Shown: positions 1 to 9,728, numbered from the stretch's first letter. The stretch is 64,000 bases of DNA from Muribaculaceae bacterium (GCA_017621225.1 JAGATN010000034.1:1-64000); one strand, 5' to 3'. Numbers and translations are program-made. Notes: a model not told the origin generated them from the sequence alone.

Positions 1-1
1 C

Positions 2-751
2 ATCAAGTGCGACGGTCTGTCATACGAAATACTCGAACGCGCCCTTCTTCAGGCTCGCGACGGACGCATGCACATATTGAACATAATCAACGAAACCATT
101 CCTCAGCCTCGTGAAGATTACAAGCCTCACGTGCCTCGCATCGTCACCATGCTCATACCGAAGGATCTCATCGGTGCAGTGATAGGCCCGGGCGGAAAGG
201 TGATCCAGGGCATTCAGGAAGAAAGCGGTGCCACCGTTTCAATCGACGAAATAGAGGATGGCGGTTACATCGAAGTGGCTGCTTCGAACAAGGATTCGAT
301 CGACAAGGCTTTGGCTATGATCAATGCCATCGTAGAACTCCCCGAAGAAGGCAAGGTGTACACCGGCAAGGTTCGTTCGATACTCGATTTCGGCGCATTC
401 GTAGAATTCATGCCTAACCGCGACGGATTGCTCCACATTTCCGAAATATCGTGGGAACGTCTTGACGACATGGCTGCATCGGGTCTGCACGAAGGCGATC
501 AGGTAGAAGTGAAGCTGATAGAAATAGACAAGAAGACCGGCAAGTATCGTCTGTCGATGCGCGCACTTCAGCCCAAGCCCGAAGGTTACGTAGAGCGCGA
601 GCGCGCTCCGCGCGGCGATCGCGGCCCGCGCCGCGAAGGCGGTGATCGTGGTCCTCGCGGTCCGCGTCGCGAAGGTGGCGACCGTGGCGATCGCGGCCCT
701 CGTCGCGAAGGCGGAAATCGTGGCCCTCGTCATGACAACAACCAGCAATAA
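2..751 (+). CDS. pnp: Polyribonucleotide nucleotidyltransferase (PNPase), C-terminal part; 5' end outside window
   Basis: PNPase degrades RNA 3' to 5' by phosphorolysis in the cytoplasm. The reading frame is open from base 2 and begins inside the end of the second RNase PH-like core ([18 protein letters not shown]). It continues into a KH domain with the GPGG loop ([10 protein letters not shown]) and an S1 domain ([28 protein letters not shown]). The protein ends in a glycine/arginine-rich tail of about 45 residues built from repeated [11 protein letters not shown]-like units. The first ATG in frame at 68 is internal, not the start. A strong intrinsic terminator follows at 838-880. Identity is very secure; only the extent is limited by the window edge. 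Confidence 0.96.
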   Translation: MKCDGLSYEILERALLQARDGRMHILNIINETIPQPREDYKPHVPRIVTMLIPKDLIGAVIGPGGKVIQGIQEESGATVSIDEIEDGGYIEVAASNKDSIDKALAMINAIVELPEEGKVYTGKVRSILDFGAFVEFMPNRDGLLHISEISWERLDDMAASGLHEGDQVEVKLIEIDKKTGKYRLSMRALQPKPEGYVERERAPRGDRGPRREGGDRGPRGPRREGGDRGDRGPRREGGNRGPRHDNNQQ

Positions 752-837
752 TTGAAATAAATTAGCGGTGGGGTAACGACCATTGTATTGGATAGGGTTC
801 GTTGAAAACGACCGTTACTCCAAAGCCATGAATACAG

Positions 838-880
838 ACCGATAGCCGTAACGAAAAAGCGGCTATCGGTTCTTTTTTTT
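838..880 (+). terminator. Intrinsic terminator after pnp
   Basis: An 11-bp perfect stem (838-848 with 860-870, accgatagccg / cggctatcggt) is followed by a run of eight T at 873-880. It lies 86 bases after the pnp stop and separates it from the alpha-galactosidase gene. Confidence 0.9.
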
Positions 881-932
881 AGATAAACGCATATTATCAC
901 ATTACACAACTACACTATAACCTATGTAACTT

Positions 933-2555
933 ATGAAAAGAATACGGTTTACCATGATTATGTCGGGTTTGATCCTGGCAACCTCGGTGGCGGCTCAATG
1001 CCCGGCCGAACGTGACACTCTGCCTAAAATCGACAATTCGAAGTACATCCTGACTCCTCCCGCGCCGGCTACGCCGCGCATAAATGGTGCAAAGGTGTTT
1101 GGAGCGCGTCCCGGTTCGAAGTTCCTGTATCGCATACCGTGTACGGGCAATCGTCCCATGACGTTCGCGGCCGAGGGATTGCCTCGCGGACTGAAGCTCG
1201 ACAAGTCGAAAGGACTAATCACCGGAACGGTCAAGAAGCCCGGAACCTATAAGGTGAAGCTTACGGCCACAAATTCGCTCGGCACCACGCAACGCGATTT
1301 CACCATAAAAATAGGCGATGAACTGGCTCTTACGCCGCCGCTCGGATGGAGCAGCTGGAATTGCTGGGGATTGCTGATTGACGAAGGCTTGGTTCGTGAA
1401 ACGGCAAAGTCGATGGTCGACAACGATCTGATAAACTACGGATGGAGTTACATAAACGTCGATGACGGATGGCAGGGCGTTCGCGGAGGAAAGCATTTTG
1501 CCATTCAGCCCAACCCCGAAAAATTTTCCGACATGAAAGGTCTGATCGACGAATTGCATGCCGAAGGACTGAGATTCGGCATATATTCGGCTCCGTGGGT
1601 GGGCACGTATGCCGGTTTCGTGGGCAGTTACGCCGATAATCCCGAAGGCCGTTACGAATGGACCGTTCGCGACAGTCTGCCTTCGTATGGCGAGTCATGG
1701 CCCGCGCGTTACTATAACTGGCACAATTCAAAATATTCGTTCGTTGAGAACGACGTGAAGCAATGGGCCGACTGGGGAGTGGATTATCTGAAATATGACT
1801 GGACCCCCAATCAGTTCTATTACGTCAAGGAGATGATAGATGCCTTGCGCAAAACCGACCGCGACATACTGTTCGGTATGTCGAATGCCGCACACTTCGG
1901 CGACGCTCCGCTGTGGGCACGTTATCCTAACTGTTATCGCACCACCGGCGACATCCGCGACACCTGGTCAAACATGAGCCGAATAGGGTTCAAGCTTCAG
2001 GACAAGTGGGCGCCGTATAACGTTCCGGGCCATTGGGCCGATGCCGACATGATGGTGATAGGCGTAGTGGGATGGGATGGTGAGCTGCATCATTCGCGAC
2101 TTACGCCCGATGAGCAGTACACGCACGTGTCGTTGTGGTCGATACTCGCCTCGCCGATGTTTTTGGGATGCGACATGACGCAACTCGACGACTTCACGCT
2201 CAGCCTGCTCCGCAACAACGAGATAATCGACGTGCATCAGGACGAACTCGGCTATCAGGCCATGCCGTTCTTCAAAGATGATTACAGCGTGGTTTATGTG
2301 AAGCCTCTCGTCGGCGGCAGTATGGCCGTGGGTCTGTTCAATTATAGCGAAAAGGAGCGCAATATGGTGATATCGCCTTCCGACTTCGGAATACGCGGGC
2401 AGCAGACCATACGCGACCTTTGGCGGCAGAAGGACATATGGCAGAAAGAGGCCAAAGAGAAATTCTCGGCAATGGTTCCGGCACATGGCGTTGTGATGAT
2501 CAAGATATATCCGGGCAACAATCGCGATGCCGAACCTGACGGAAAGATTTATTGA
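933..2555 (+). CDS. Secreted glycoside hydrolase family 27 alpha-galactosidase
   Basis: Predicted to hydrolyse terminal alpha-galactosyl residues outside the cytoplasm. A signal peptide (about residues 1-21, ending SVAA-Q) is followed by a putative Ig-like He_PIG domain (about 55-130, with GLPRGLKLDKSKGLITGTV). The GH27 TIM barrel then starts at TPPLGWSSWNCWG. GH27 landmarks are present: DDGW, the nucleophile Asp289 in YLKYDW, the acid/base Asp340 in RTTGDIRDTW by alignment to human alpha-galactosidase, and substrate-binding Asp372 in HWADADMM. The 540-residue length is normal for a bacterial GH27 with an accessory domain. It stands alone between terminator-like hairpins. Exact substrate (alpha-galactoside or a related alpha-linked sugar) cannot be decided from sequence. 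Confidence 0.88.
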   Translation: MKRIRFTMIMSGLILATSVAAQCPAERDTLPKIDNSKYILTPPAPATPRINGAKVFGARPGSKFLYRIPCTGNRPMTFAAEGLPRGLKLDKSKGLITGTVKKPGTYKVKLTATNSLGTTQRDFTIKIGDELALTPPLGWSSWNCWGLLIDEGLVRETAKSMVDNDLINYGWSYINVDDGWQGVRGGKHFAIQPNPEKFSDMKGLIDELHAEGLRFGIYSAPWVGTYAGFVGSYADNPEGRYEWTVRDSLPSYGESWPARYYNWHNSKYSFVENDVKQWADWGVDYLKYDWTPNQFYYVKEMIDALRKTDRDILFGMSNAAHFGDAPLWARYPNCYRTTGDIRDTWSNMSRIGFKLQDKWAPYNVPGHWADADMMVIGVVGWDGELHHSRLTPDEQYTHVSLWSILASPMFLGCDMTQLDDFTLSLLRNNEIIDVHQDELGYQAMPFFKDDYSVVYVKPLVGGSMAVGLFNYSEKERNMVISPSDFGIRGQQTIRDLWRQKDIWQKEAKEKFSAMVPAHGVVMIKIYPGNNRDAEPDGKIY

Positions 2556-2577
2556 TGCGTTAATCCGAAATAAGGCT

Positions 2578-2621
2578 AATTGCCTCGTATGGGTGTCGTC
2601 GACATACCGTGCGAGGCAATT
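2578..2621. terminator. Probable terminator hairpin after the GH27 gene
   Basis: A 10-bp inverted repeat (aattgcctcg 2578-2587 / cgaggcaatt 2612-2621) lies just after the alpha-galactosidase stop. There is no direct T-run; a T-rich stretch follows about 13 bases later, so the assignment is tentative. Confidence 0.5.
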
Positions 2622-2725
2622 TGCATAATGCGGCATTTTTTTGCGCTCCGACACAAAATACGATAAAAATTGGCTTCCGCACGGCTTTTTTGCTCGTTTG
2701 AACGTTTTAATAGAAGATAAATGAG

Positions 2726-2733
2726 TAAATTTG
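2726..2733 (+). promoter_or_regulatory. Bacteroidetes -7 element upstream of the DEAD-box helicase gene
   Basis: TAAATTTG fits the -7 consensus TAnnTTTG and lies 21 bases before the ATG at 2755. No TTTG sits at the standard 19-21 bp spacing; the nearest, at 2697-2700, is 25 bp away. Confidence 0.55.
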
Positions 2734-2754
2734 TAAGATTTAATAAAAATATAT

Positions 2755-4563
2755 ATGATTACATTTGAAGACCTTGGCGTAAGGGAAGATTTGCGCCGCG
2801 CAATCGAAGAACTAGGATTCGAAAACCCAATGCCCGTGCAGGAAAAGGTGATACCGCATCTGCTTAACGAAGAAGGCGACGTAGTTGCACTTGCGCAGAC
2901 CGGTACAGGCAAAACCGCTGCATTCGGGCTTCCGGTGCTTCAGCGCATCGACCCTGAAAAGAAGGTCCCTCAGGCATTGATATTGTCGCCCACGCGCGAG
3001 CTCTGCTTGCAGATAGGCAGCGATCTTGCCGATTTTTCAAAATACATACCGTCGGTCAACGTGCTTCCGGTGTATGGAGGCTCGAGCATAGAAAGTCAGA
3101 TCAGGTCGTTGCGCGCGGGCGTACAGATAATCGTGGCCACCCCGGGGCGTCTGATCGACCTGATAAAACGCGGAGTGGTCGATCTTGAAAACGTGCACAC
3201 CGTAGTGCTTGACGAGGCTGACGAGATGCTCAATATGGGCTTTCTCGACTCGATAGACGAAATATTGTCGTATGTGCCCGACGACCGCAAGATGCTCATG
3301 TTTTCGGCTACGATGCCCAACGAGATAGCCAAGATAGCCAAAAAGTATATGCATGACCCCGTGGAATTCGTGATAGGCAATCGCAACGAGGGTGCCGCCA
3401 ACGTAAAGCATGTGTACTATATGGTCAATGCCCGCGACAAATATCTTGCACTTAAACGAGTGGCCGATGACTCGCCGAACATATATGCCATAATATTCTG
3501 CCGCACACGTCGCGACACTCAGGAGGTGGCCGACAAACTGATACAGGACGGATATAATGCCGATGCGCTGCACGGCGACCTCTCGCAGCAGCAACGCGAC
3601 ATAGTGATGAAGAAATTTCGCGACAGGGTGATATCCATGCTCGTGGCAACCGATGTGGCCGCGCGCGGACTTGACGTTGACGACCTTACGCACGTGATAA
3701 ATTACGGTCTGCCCGACGATACGGCCGTATATACGCACCGCTCGGGACGTACCGGGCGCGCCGGAAAGACAGGCGTGTCGGTAGCCATAATACATTCACG
3801 CGAAAAAGGCAAATTGCGCGAGATTGAAAAGAAGCTCGGCAAGACGTTTGAGCGCAAAATGGTCCCCACGCCACAGCACATCATCGAAAAGCAGCTTTAC
3901 AATCTGGCCGACAGGATAGAGCGTGTGAAGGTCGACGACAACGAAATTGACAAATACATGTCGGGCGTAAGCCGAAAGCTCGGATGGCTTACGCAGGAAG
4001 ATTTGTTGAAAAGGGTGTTGTCGCTCGAATTCAACAGGTTGCTCGATTACTACAAGGATGCGCCTGAGATTGATAACATAGACGAAAAATCGAAGAAGGG
4101 CAAGGCCGACAAGGATGACGGCAGCTCGAAGCCGCGAACCGACAAGGAGAAGGATCGCCGAACGGCATCGAAAGGCATGGCCCGAATATACGTCAATGCC
4201 GGCAAGAGCGACGGATTCTATGCCGGAAACCTTATAGAGATGCTCAACCATGCCGTGCCGGGTAAGCGCGTCGACGTAGGACGCATTGACCTCCTGCCGG
4301 GATATTCGCTGTTTGACGTTCCCAAAGCCGATGCCCGCAGGGTAGTGGAGGGGCTTACCGGCAGCGACTTCATGGGCAAGCGCGTGTATTGTGAAGTGGC
4401 CGACCCCGACAAAAATTATGCGCGTGCGGCCGCCCGAAAAAAGCGCGAAGCGGTTAACGAGGCATTTCAACAGGCCACCGAAACGCAATATGAGTATTTC
4501 ATGAAGAAAAGTCGCGGCGGCTCAAAGAAGAAATCGACAAAACCGTCAAAAAAGAAACATTGA
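2755..4563 (+). CDS. deaD: DEAD-box ATP-dependent RNA helicase (CsdA/DbpA-like)
   Basis: Unwinds structured RNA with ATP; family members act in ribosome assembly, RNA decay and cold adaptation. All core motifs are readable: Q-motif region (ENPMPVQ), motif I AQTGTGKT at 47-54, motif II DEAD at 153-156, motif III SAT, and motif VI HRSGRTGRAG. A charged linker leads to a DbpA-type RNA-binding domain (about 468-545, starting MARIYVNAGKSDGFYAGNL). The protein ends in a lysine-rich tail. Length 602 is usual for this subgroup in Bacteroidetes. The ATG at 2755 follows an A-rich leader and a -7 element at 2726. The DUF3256 gene starts 26 bases after the stop and may be co-transcribed. Confidence 0.95.
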   Translation: MITFEDLGVREDLRRAIEELGFENPMPVQEKVIPHLLNEEGDVVALAQTGTGKTAAFGLPVLQRIDPEKKVPQALILSPTRELCLQIGSDLADFSKYIPSVNVLPVYGGSSIESQIRSLRAGVQIIVATPGRLIDLIKRGVVDLENVHTVVLDEADEMLNMGFLDSIDEILSYVPDDRKMLMFSATMPNEIAKIAKKYMHDPVEFVIGNRNEGAANVKHVYYMVNARDKYLALKRVADDSPNIYAIIFCRTRRDTQEVADKLIQDGYNADALHGDLSQQQRDIVMKKFRDRVISMLVATDVAARGLDVDDLTHVINYGLPDDTAVYTHRSGRTGRAGKTGVSVAIIHSREKGKLREIEKKLGKTFERKMVPTPQHIIEKQLYNLADRIERVKVDDNEIDKYMSGVSRKLGWLTQEDLLKRVLSLEFNRLLDYYKDAPEIDNIDEKSKKGKADKDDGSSKPRTDKEKDRRTASKGMARIYVNAGKSDGFYAGNLIEMLNHAVPGKRVDVGRIDLLPGYSLFDVPKADARRVVEGLTGSDFMGKRVYCEVADPDKNYARAAARKKREAVNEAFQQATETQYEYFMKKSRGGSKKKSTKPSKKKH

Positions 4564-4589
4564 GAAAAAACGCTTAATCCTCAAAAAAG

Positions 4590-5240
4590 ATGCATATGAA
4601 GTCAGTGAAAACATTATTGGTAACGATGGCATTGGCCGTATCGGGTAGCTTCGGCGCGTATGCCCAGCTCACGGCATCCGACGCTTTCGTATCGGCACCC
4701 GCCGCTGTGTTCCCATTGCTTAATAACAGTACCCGACTCGATATGATCGATTATTTCAACAGCGGTTCGTCGACAACGTCGACAAACGCCCTCAAAGGCA
4801 AGTCGCGCATCGTGTCGCTCGAAACGTCAAAACTGAGCATCGACATGACCGACGCATCATCGTATGAGCTCGTGATACTCCCTAAAAAGGGGGGAGGTTC
4901 GTTGATAGGCCTCATATCGACGGTTGCCACGCCGGCTCCAGACAGTAATCTCGGCGTTTATAGCGATGACTGGAAAAGCAATATCACCGAAACGGTGTTC
5001 AAGAAACCGGTGCTTGTCGACTGGCTGTCGGCCGAGGGCAAGAAGAATAAGGATGAAGTGGAAATGCTGGTGCCCTTCCTGCTCATAAGCTACGATTTCG
5101 ATCCGAAGTCGGGGGTGCTTACGCTTACCAACAACACCAAGCAATTTCTTTCGGAAGATGTGTATAGCATCGTGTCGCCTTACTTTTTGCCGTCGTTGAA
5201 ATACAAATGGGATGGCAAGGCGTTCAGTGCCTTAAAATGA
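4590..5240 (+). CDS. Secreted DUF3256-family protein
   Basis: A 216-residue exported protein of unknown function. It has a signal peptide (about residues 1-25, ending GAYA-Q) and then a single soluble domain matching my recollection of the Bacteroidetes-specific DUF3256 family in length and layout. Features are an N-terminal LTASDAF.SAP segment, a central SYELVILPKKGGG segment and C-terminal beta-rich repeats. No catalytic motif is evident. It lies 26 bases after the helicase gene and 12 bases before xseA, so the three may form one transcript. An alternative start at 4596 would shorten the protein by two residues only. Confidence 0.75.
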   Translation: MHMKSVKTLLVTMALAVSGSFGAYAQLTASDAFVSAPAAVFPLLNNSTRLDMIDYFNSGSSTTSTNALKGKSRIVSLETSKLSIDMTDASSYELVILPKKGGGSLIGLISTVATPAPDSNLGVYSDDWKSNITETVFKKPVLVDWLSAEGKKNKDEVEMLVPFLLISYDFDPKSGVLTLTNNTKQFLSEDVYSIVSPYFLPSLKYKWDGKAFSALK

Positions 5241-5252
5241 CGGAGAGCCGCA

Positions 5253-6560
5253 ATGCATAACGATGTTTTGACATTGCGTCAGCTCAACAGGCGCATCGCC
5301 GGATTGCTTTCGGTGCCCGAAACGCAAAATGTGTGGGTGACGGCCGAGTTGAGCGACATGCGCGTCAGCGGCGGTCACTGCTATATGGAGCTCGTAGACA
5401 AAAACGAATCTACGGGCGCCATCGAAGCGCGCCTGCGCGGCATAATCTGGGCCACGACCTATTCGCGACTGAGCGTGGACTTTTTTGCCGTGACCGGCCG
5501 TCCGCTTTCAACCGGGATGAAAGTTATGGTGCGAGGTGGAGTCAACTATCACGCCTCGTTTGGCATGTCGTTCGTAATAACGGCCATAAATCCCGAATTT
5601 ACCATGGGCGACGTGGAGCGTCGCCGGCGCGAGATACTCGACCGACTTACGCGCGAAGGCATTGCCGACGACAACCGAAAATTGGAATGGGCCGCCGTGG
5701 CCAACCGCATAGCCATAATATCGGCAAAAGGGGCTGCCGGGTATGGCGATTTTATGAATCAGCTGTATGGCAATGACTCGCATCTACGTTTCAGCACCCG
5801 CCTGTTTCAGGCCGTGATGCAGGGCGAACGGACGTCGCGCTCCGTAATCGATGCGCTCGAGGCTATAATGGCCGACGTGGACAGCTGGGATTGCGTGGTG
5901 ATAATACGCGGTGGCGGCGCCACGAGCGATCTTGCCGCTTTCGACGATTATGACCTCGCGGCAAGCATCGCCCAGTTTTCGCTCCCGGTAATAGTGGGCA
6001 TCGGGCATGAACGCGACGTGACGGTGCTCGACTATGTGGCAAATATGAGGGTGAAAACCCCGACTGCGGCAGCCGAGTGGCTTATCGGCAAGGGGGAGGC
6101 GGCCCTTGACGCAATACGTCGCATGGCCTCTGACATAGCCCACGCGCTGTCCGACAAAATCGGTGGGAGCCGTGCGCAATTGGCATATTACGAAGGTCTG
6201 ATACCGGTGGCTCCGGTAGGGGTGGTCGACAGGGCTAAAAACCGATTGGCCCAGTGCGCCATGAGCGTATCGGTGATAAACGGACGCCGGCTGAGCGCGG
6301 AGTTGGGGCGCCTTTCGCATTATGCCGATATGGTGAAAATGGCCGATGCCAACCGCATTAAGGGCGAATATGACCGCTTGTCGGCGCAAGCCAAACTGTT
6401 GGAAGTGCTGTCGCCGACGGCTACGCTCAAGCGCGGTTATACGATAACCTGCGTAAACGGGAAAGCGCTGAAAAGCGTGTCGGACATATCGGAGGGCGAC
6501 GTAATGGAAACCATATTGCCAGACGGTCGGATAACGTCGCGCGTGGCAGGCGAAAAGTAG
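5253..6560 (+). CDS. xseA: Exodeoxyribonuclease VII large subunit
   Basis: Catalytic subunit of exonuclease VII, which degrades single-stranded DNA in both directions in the cytoplasm and works in repair together with several XseB subunits. The N-terminal OB-fold (VWVTAELSDMRVSGGHCYMEL) is followed by the exonuclease domain with hallmark segments RGGGATSDLAAFDDYDLA and VGIGHERDVTVLDYVA..KTPTAAAE. A helical region and the C-terminal RGYTI motif complete it. Length 435 is typical. The small subunit gene lies 3.3 kb downstream at 9840, separated by two exported sugar-metabolism genes. Confidence 0.96.
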   Translation: MHNDVLTLRQLNRRIAGLLSVPETQNVWVTAELSDMRVSGGHCYMELVDKNESTGAIEARLRGIIWATTYSRLSVDFFAVTGRPLSTGMKVMVRGGVNYHASFGMSFVITAINPEFTMGDVERRRREILDRLTREGIADDNRKLEWAAVANRIAIISAKGAAGYGDFMNQLYGNDSHLRFSTRLFQAVMQGERTSRSVIDALEAIMADVDSWDCVVIIRGGGATSDLAAFDDYDLAASIAQFSLPVIVGIGHERDVTVLDYVANMRVKTPTAAAEWLIGKGEAALDAIRRMASDIAHALSDKIGGSRAQLAYYEGLIPVAPVGVVDRAKNRLAQCAMSVSVINGRRLSAELGRLSHYADMVKMADANRIKGEYDRLSAQAKLLEVLSPTATLKRGYTITCVNGKALKSVSDISEGDVMETILPDGRITSRVAGEK

Positions 6561-6662
6561 CATTGCACGGGGCTGCCGCATGGGTATGCGGCAGGATTTG
6601 TTATGAAATGTCATGAAAAACGGTACGTGCGTGAAAATGTGTTATCTTTTTGATTGTAGTTA

Positions 6663-6694
6663 TTTGCATGTGCGATGAATAATGCCTAACTTTG
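6663..6694 (+). promoter_or_regulatory. Promoter of the GH2 / mutarotase genes
   Basis: TTTG (6663-6666), a 20-bp spacer and TAACTTTG (6687-6694) match the Bacteroidetes housekeeping consensus fully. It lies 55 bases before the GH2 ATG and shows that the glycosidase genes have their own start between xseA and xseB. Confidence 0.85.
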
Positions 6695-6749
6695 ATGCGG
6701 TTAATGCCGTGAAAGAAATTCAATACAAACCAATAATTATTACGAGAAA

Positions 6750-8570
6750 ATGAAATTACGAATGATTTTCGGGGCCGCTATGCTTGCGGTTGTCGGGGCC
6801 GCATATGCATATTCGCCGGCCGGTGACAAAATTAAAACGCGATGGGCAGCTGACGTTACACCTGAAAATGTGTGGCAGGAGTATCCTCGCCCCATAATGG
6901 CGCGCGCCGACTGGAAAAATCTTAACGGATTGTGGAATTATGCCATAGTTCCGAAGGATGCCACCGCACCCAATGAGTATCAAGGCGAAATTTTGGTTCC
7001 GTTTGCCGTTGAATCGAGCCTTTCGGGCGTAGGCAAGACGGTGGGCGAGAATCAGGCATTGTGGTATAAACGTAATTTCACCGTTCCCTCGGCATGGAAG
7101 GGAAAGGAGATAAAGCTCAATTTCGATGCCGTCGACTGGCAGTGCGACGTTTGGGTCAACGACATAAAGGTAGGCAGTCATAAGGGCGGCTATACTCCGT
7201 TCAGCCTAAACGTGACTCCCGCGCTCAAGGCAAAGGGCGAAAATGAATTGGTGGTAAGGGTATGGGACCCCACCGACAAAGGATTTCAGCCGGTAGGCAA
7301 GCAGATGGAAAAGCCCAACGGCATATGGTATACTCCGGTGACCGGCATATGGCAGACCGTATGGCTCGAACCGGTAGCTAAAACTCACATCGCTTCGATA
7401 CGCACGTTGCCCGACATTGACCGCAACGTGGTAAGCGTTGACGTGAAGCCGTCGACCGCCGAAAACTCGAACGTGGTTGAGGTGAAAATAAAGGATGGCG
7501 ACAAGGTAGTGGCCGGCGGAAAGGGTCTGAGCGGTCAGCCTCTCGAAATAGCCATGCCCTCTGACGTTAAATTGTGGTCGCCCGACAGCCCCTCGCTGTA
7601 CGATATGGAAGTGACCCTCTATGCCGACGGCAAGCCGGTTGACAAAATCGACAGCTATATGGCCATGCGCAAAATATCGACCAAACGCGACTCGCAAGGC
7701 CGTGTGCGCATGCAGTTGAACAATAAGGATTTGTTCCAGTATGGCCCGCTCGACCAGGGATGGTGGCCCGACGGACTCTATACGGCACCGTCGTATAAGG
7801 CAATGATCTACGACATTGACAAGACCAAGGATTGGGGCTTCAACATGATACGCAAGCACATCAAGGTAGAGCCTCCGTTGTGGTACACGTATTGCGACAA
7901 GGCCGGCATTCTCGTATGGCAGGACATGCCCAGCGGCGATAACGGTAGAGGCAATCAGTGGCAAAATCATAACTATTTCGTGGGCAATGAATTCAACCGC
8001 TCGAAAGAGAGCGAGGACAACTATCGCAGAGAGTGGAAGGATATAATGGATCACCTGTACAATTATCCCTGCATAACTACGTGGGTTCCCTTCAACGAGG
8101 GTTGGGGCCAGTTTAAGACGGTGGAAATAACCGACTGGACGAAGGCATATGACCCCTCTCGCTTGGTCAACTCGGCCAGCGGCGGCAATTTCTTCCCCTG
8201 TGGCGACATACTCGACCTTCACAACTATCCCGCTCCCGCAATGTATCTTTATGACGGACAGCGCGCGAACGCCCTTGGCGAGTTCGGCGGCATAGGATTG
8301 GCCATCGAAGGACATCTCTGGGCTCCTGACCGCAACTGGGGCTACATTCAGTTCAAGAATGAAAAAGAGGTGACCGACGAGTATGTGAAGTATGTGAACC
8401 AACTCATCGATCTCGTGGAATCGGGATTCACTGCCGGCGTGTACACCCAGACCACCGACGTGGAGATAGAGGTGAACGGCCTTATGACATACGATCGCGA
8501 AAAGGTGAAGGTTGACGAAAACCGCGTTCGCGAAGTGAATAAAAAATTGGTGAAAAGTTTGGATAAATAA
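6750..8570 (+). CDS. Secreted glycoside hydrolase family 2 enzyme (beta-galactosidase-like)
   Basis: A retaining beta-glycosidase predicted to act in the periplasm or at the surface. It has a signal peptide (about 1-20, ending GAAYA). A sugar-binding jelly-roll domain follows (about 45-210, with WYKRNFTVP and GGYTPFSLNVT), then an Ig-like domain and a TIM barrel. The acid/base is Glu450 in the FNEGWGQ segment and the nucleophile is Glu511 in GEFGG. At 606 residues it lacks the extra C-terminal domains of LacZ, as many Bacteroidetes GH2 enzymes do. It is followed 22 bases later by a galactose mutarotase, which favours a galactoside substrate. Beta-glucuronidase or another GH2 activity is not excluded. 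Confidence 0.87.
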   Translation: MKLRMIFGAAMLAVVGAAYAYSPAGDKIKTRWAADVTPENVWQEYPRPIMARADWKNLNGLWNYAIVPKDATAPNEYQGEILVPFAVESSLSGVGKTVGENQALWYKRNFTVPSAWKGKEIKLNFDAVDWQCDVWVNDIKVGSHKGGYTPFSLNVTPALKAKGENELVVRVWDPTDKGFQPVGKQMEKPNGIWYTPVTGIWQTVWLEPVAKTHIASIRTLPDIDRNVVSVDVKPSTAENSNVVEVKIKDGDKVVAGGKGLSGQPLEIAMPSDVKLWSPDSPSLYDMEVTLYADGKPVDKIDSYMAMRKISTKRDSQGRVRMQLNNKDLFQYGPLDQGWWPDGLYTAPSYKAMIYDIDKTKDWGFNMIRKHIKVEPPLWYTYCDKAGILVWQDMPSGDNGRGNQWQNHNYFVGNEFNRSKESEDNYRREWKDIMDHLYNYPCITTWVPFNEGWGQFKTVEITDWTKAYDPSRLVNSASGGNFFPCGDILDLHNYPAPAMYLYDGQRANALGEFGGIGLAIEGHLWAPDRNWGYIQFKNEKEVTDEYVKYVNQLIDLVESGFTAGVYTQTTDVEIEVNGLMTYDREKVKVDENRVREVNKKLVKSLDK

Positions 8571-8591
8571 TCATTTAAATACTTAAACGAA

Positions 8592-9728
8592 ATGAAGCAA
8601 ATAGCATTGTCATTGGCTCTCGGCGCACTGCTGTGTGGATGTACGCCGACCGACGACACTCAAAAGACCCTTTCGGGCCTTGACCCCAAAAATTTTGAAG
8701 GTGAAGTTGATGGAAAGCCTACGGCTCTTTACGTGCTGAAAAATTCGGCCGGAATGGAAGCGTGCGTGACCAACTTCGGCGGACGCGTGGTATCGATAAT
8801 GGTTCCCGACAAAAACGGCAATATGACCGACGTTGTGCTTGGCCATGACTCGATAGCCGACTATGTAAACATCGACGGAAACTTCGGCGCATTGATAGGT
8901 CGCTACGGCAACCGCATCGGCAATGCGAAGTTCACGCTCGACGACGTAGAGTACAAGCTCCCCGAAAACAATTACGGCCACTGCCTGCATGGCGGAAACA
9001 CCGGATTCCATGCCGCAGTGTGGAACGCCGAACAGCTCAACGACTCAACCCTGAAGCTTACTCTTGAAACTCCCGACGGATATGAGGGCTTCCCCGGCAA
9101 AGTGGACGTAGCCGTAACCTATGCGCTTACGCCCGACAATGCTCTGAGCATAAACTACGAGGCTACTACCGACAAGCCCACCATACTTAACCTCACCAAC
9201 CACTCGTATTTCAACCTCAGTGGCGATGCTTCGAAGGACATATTGAACGAAGTGGTATGGTTTGATGCCGACAGCATTACGCCCGTCGACAGCACGTTCA
9301 TGACCACCGGCGAGTTCATGGCCGTCGAAGGCACTCCGTTCGACTTCCGCACTCCCAAGGCCGTTGGCCGCGACATCGAGGCCGATAACGAGCAGTTGCA
9401 CAATGGCAAGGGCTACGACCATAATTTCGTGCTCAATCACCCCGGCGACCTGTCGAACGTGGCAGCGCGCGTGGTTGACCCCGAAACCGGCATTTGCCTT
9501 GAAGTGCTCACCGACGAGCCCGGCATACAGTTCTATGTAGGCAACTTCCTCGACGGAACCGTGACCGGCAAGAAGGGCGTGGTCTATCCCCGTCGTTCGG
9601 CACTTTGCGTCGAAACTCAGCACTTCCCCGACTCGCCCAACAAGCCTCAATGGCCCAGCGTAGTGGTGCGCCCCGGCGAAAAGTATACGAGCAATTGCGT
9701 GTATAGATTCTCAACCGTAGCCGAATGA
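8592..9728 (+). CDS. galM: Lipoprotein galactose mutarotase (aldose 1-epimerase)
   Basis: Interconverts alpha and beta anomers of aldoses such as galactose. The N-terminus is a lipoprotein signal with lipobox LLCGC (Cys16), so the enzyme is predicted to be membrane-anchored outside the cytoplasm, unlike cytosolic GalM. Family signatures are visible: GRYGNRIGNAKF, the HCLHGG catalytic histidine region near residue 130, NHSYFNL, and ETQHFPDSPN with the catalytic glutamate region. Length 378 suits the family plus signal. It lies 22 bases after the GH2 gene, so sugar released by the hydrolase can be epimerised at the same site. A 15-bp hairpin follows at 9767. Confidence 0.93.
   Translation: MKQIALSLALGALLCGCTPTDDTQKTLSGLDPKNFEGEVDGKPTALYVLKNSAGMEACVTNFGGRVVSIMVPDKNGNMTDVVLGHDSIADYVNIDGNFGALIGRYGNRIGNAKFTLDDVEYKLPENNYGHCLHGGNTGFHAAVWNAEQLNDSTLKLTLETPDGYEGFPGKVDVAVTYALTPDNALSINYEATTDKPTILNLTNHSYFNLSGDASKDILNEVVWFDADSITPVDSTFMTTGEFMAVEGTPFDFRTPKAVGRDIEADNEQLHNGKGYDHNFVLNHPGDLSNVAARVVDPETGICLEVLTDEPGIQFYVGNFLDGTVTGKKGVVYPRRSALCVETQHFPDSPNKPQWPSVVVRPGEKYTSNCVYRFSTVAE

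Noticed and set aside
2697-2733. A complete -33/-7 promoter for the DEAD-box helicase gene
   Set aside because: The spacer would be 25 bp, outside the usual 19-21 bp, so only the -7 element is reported.
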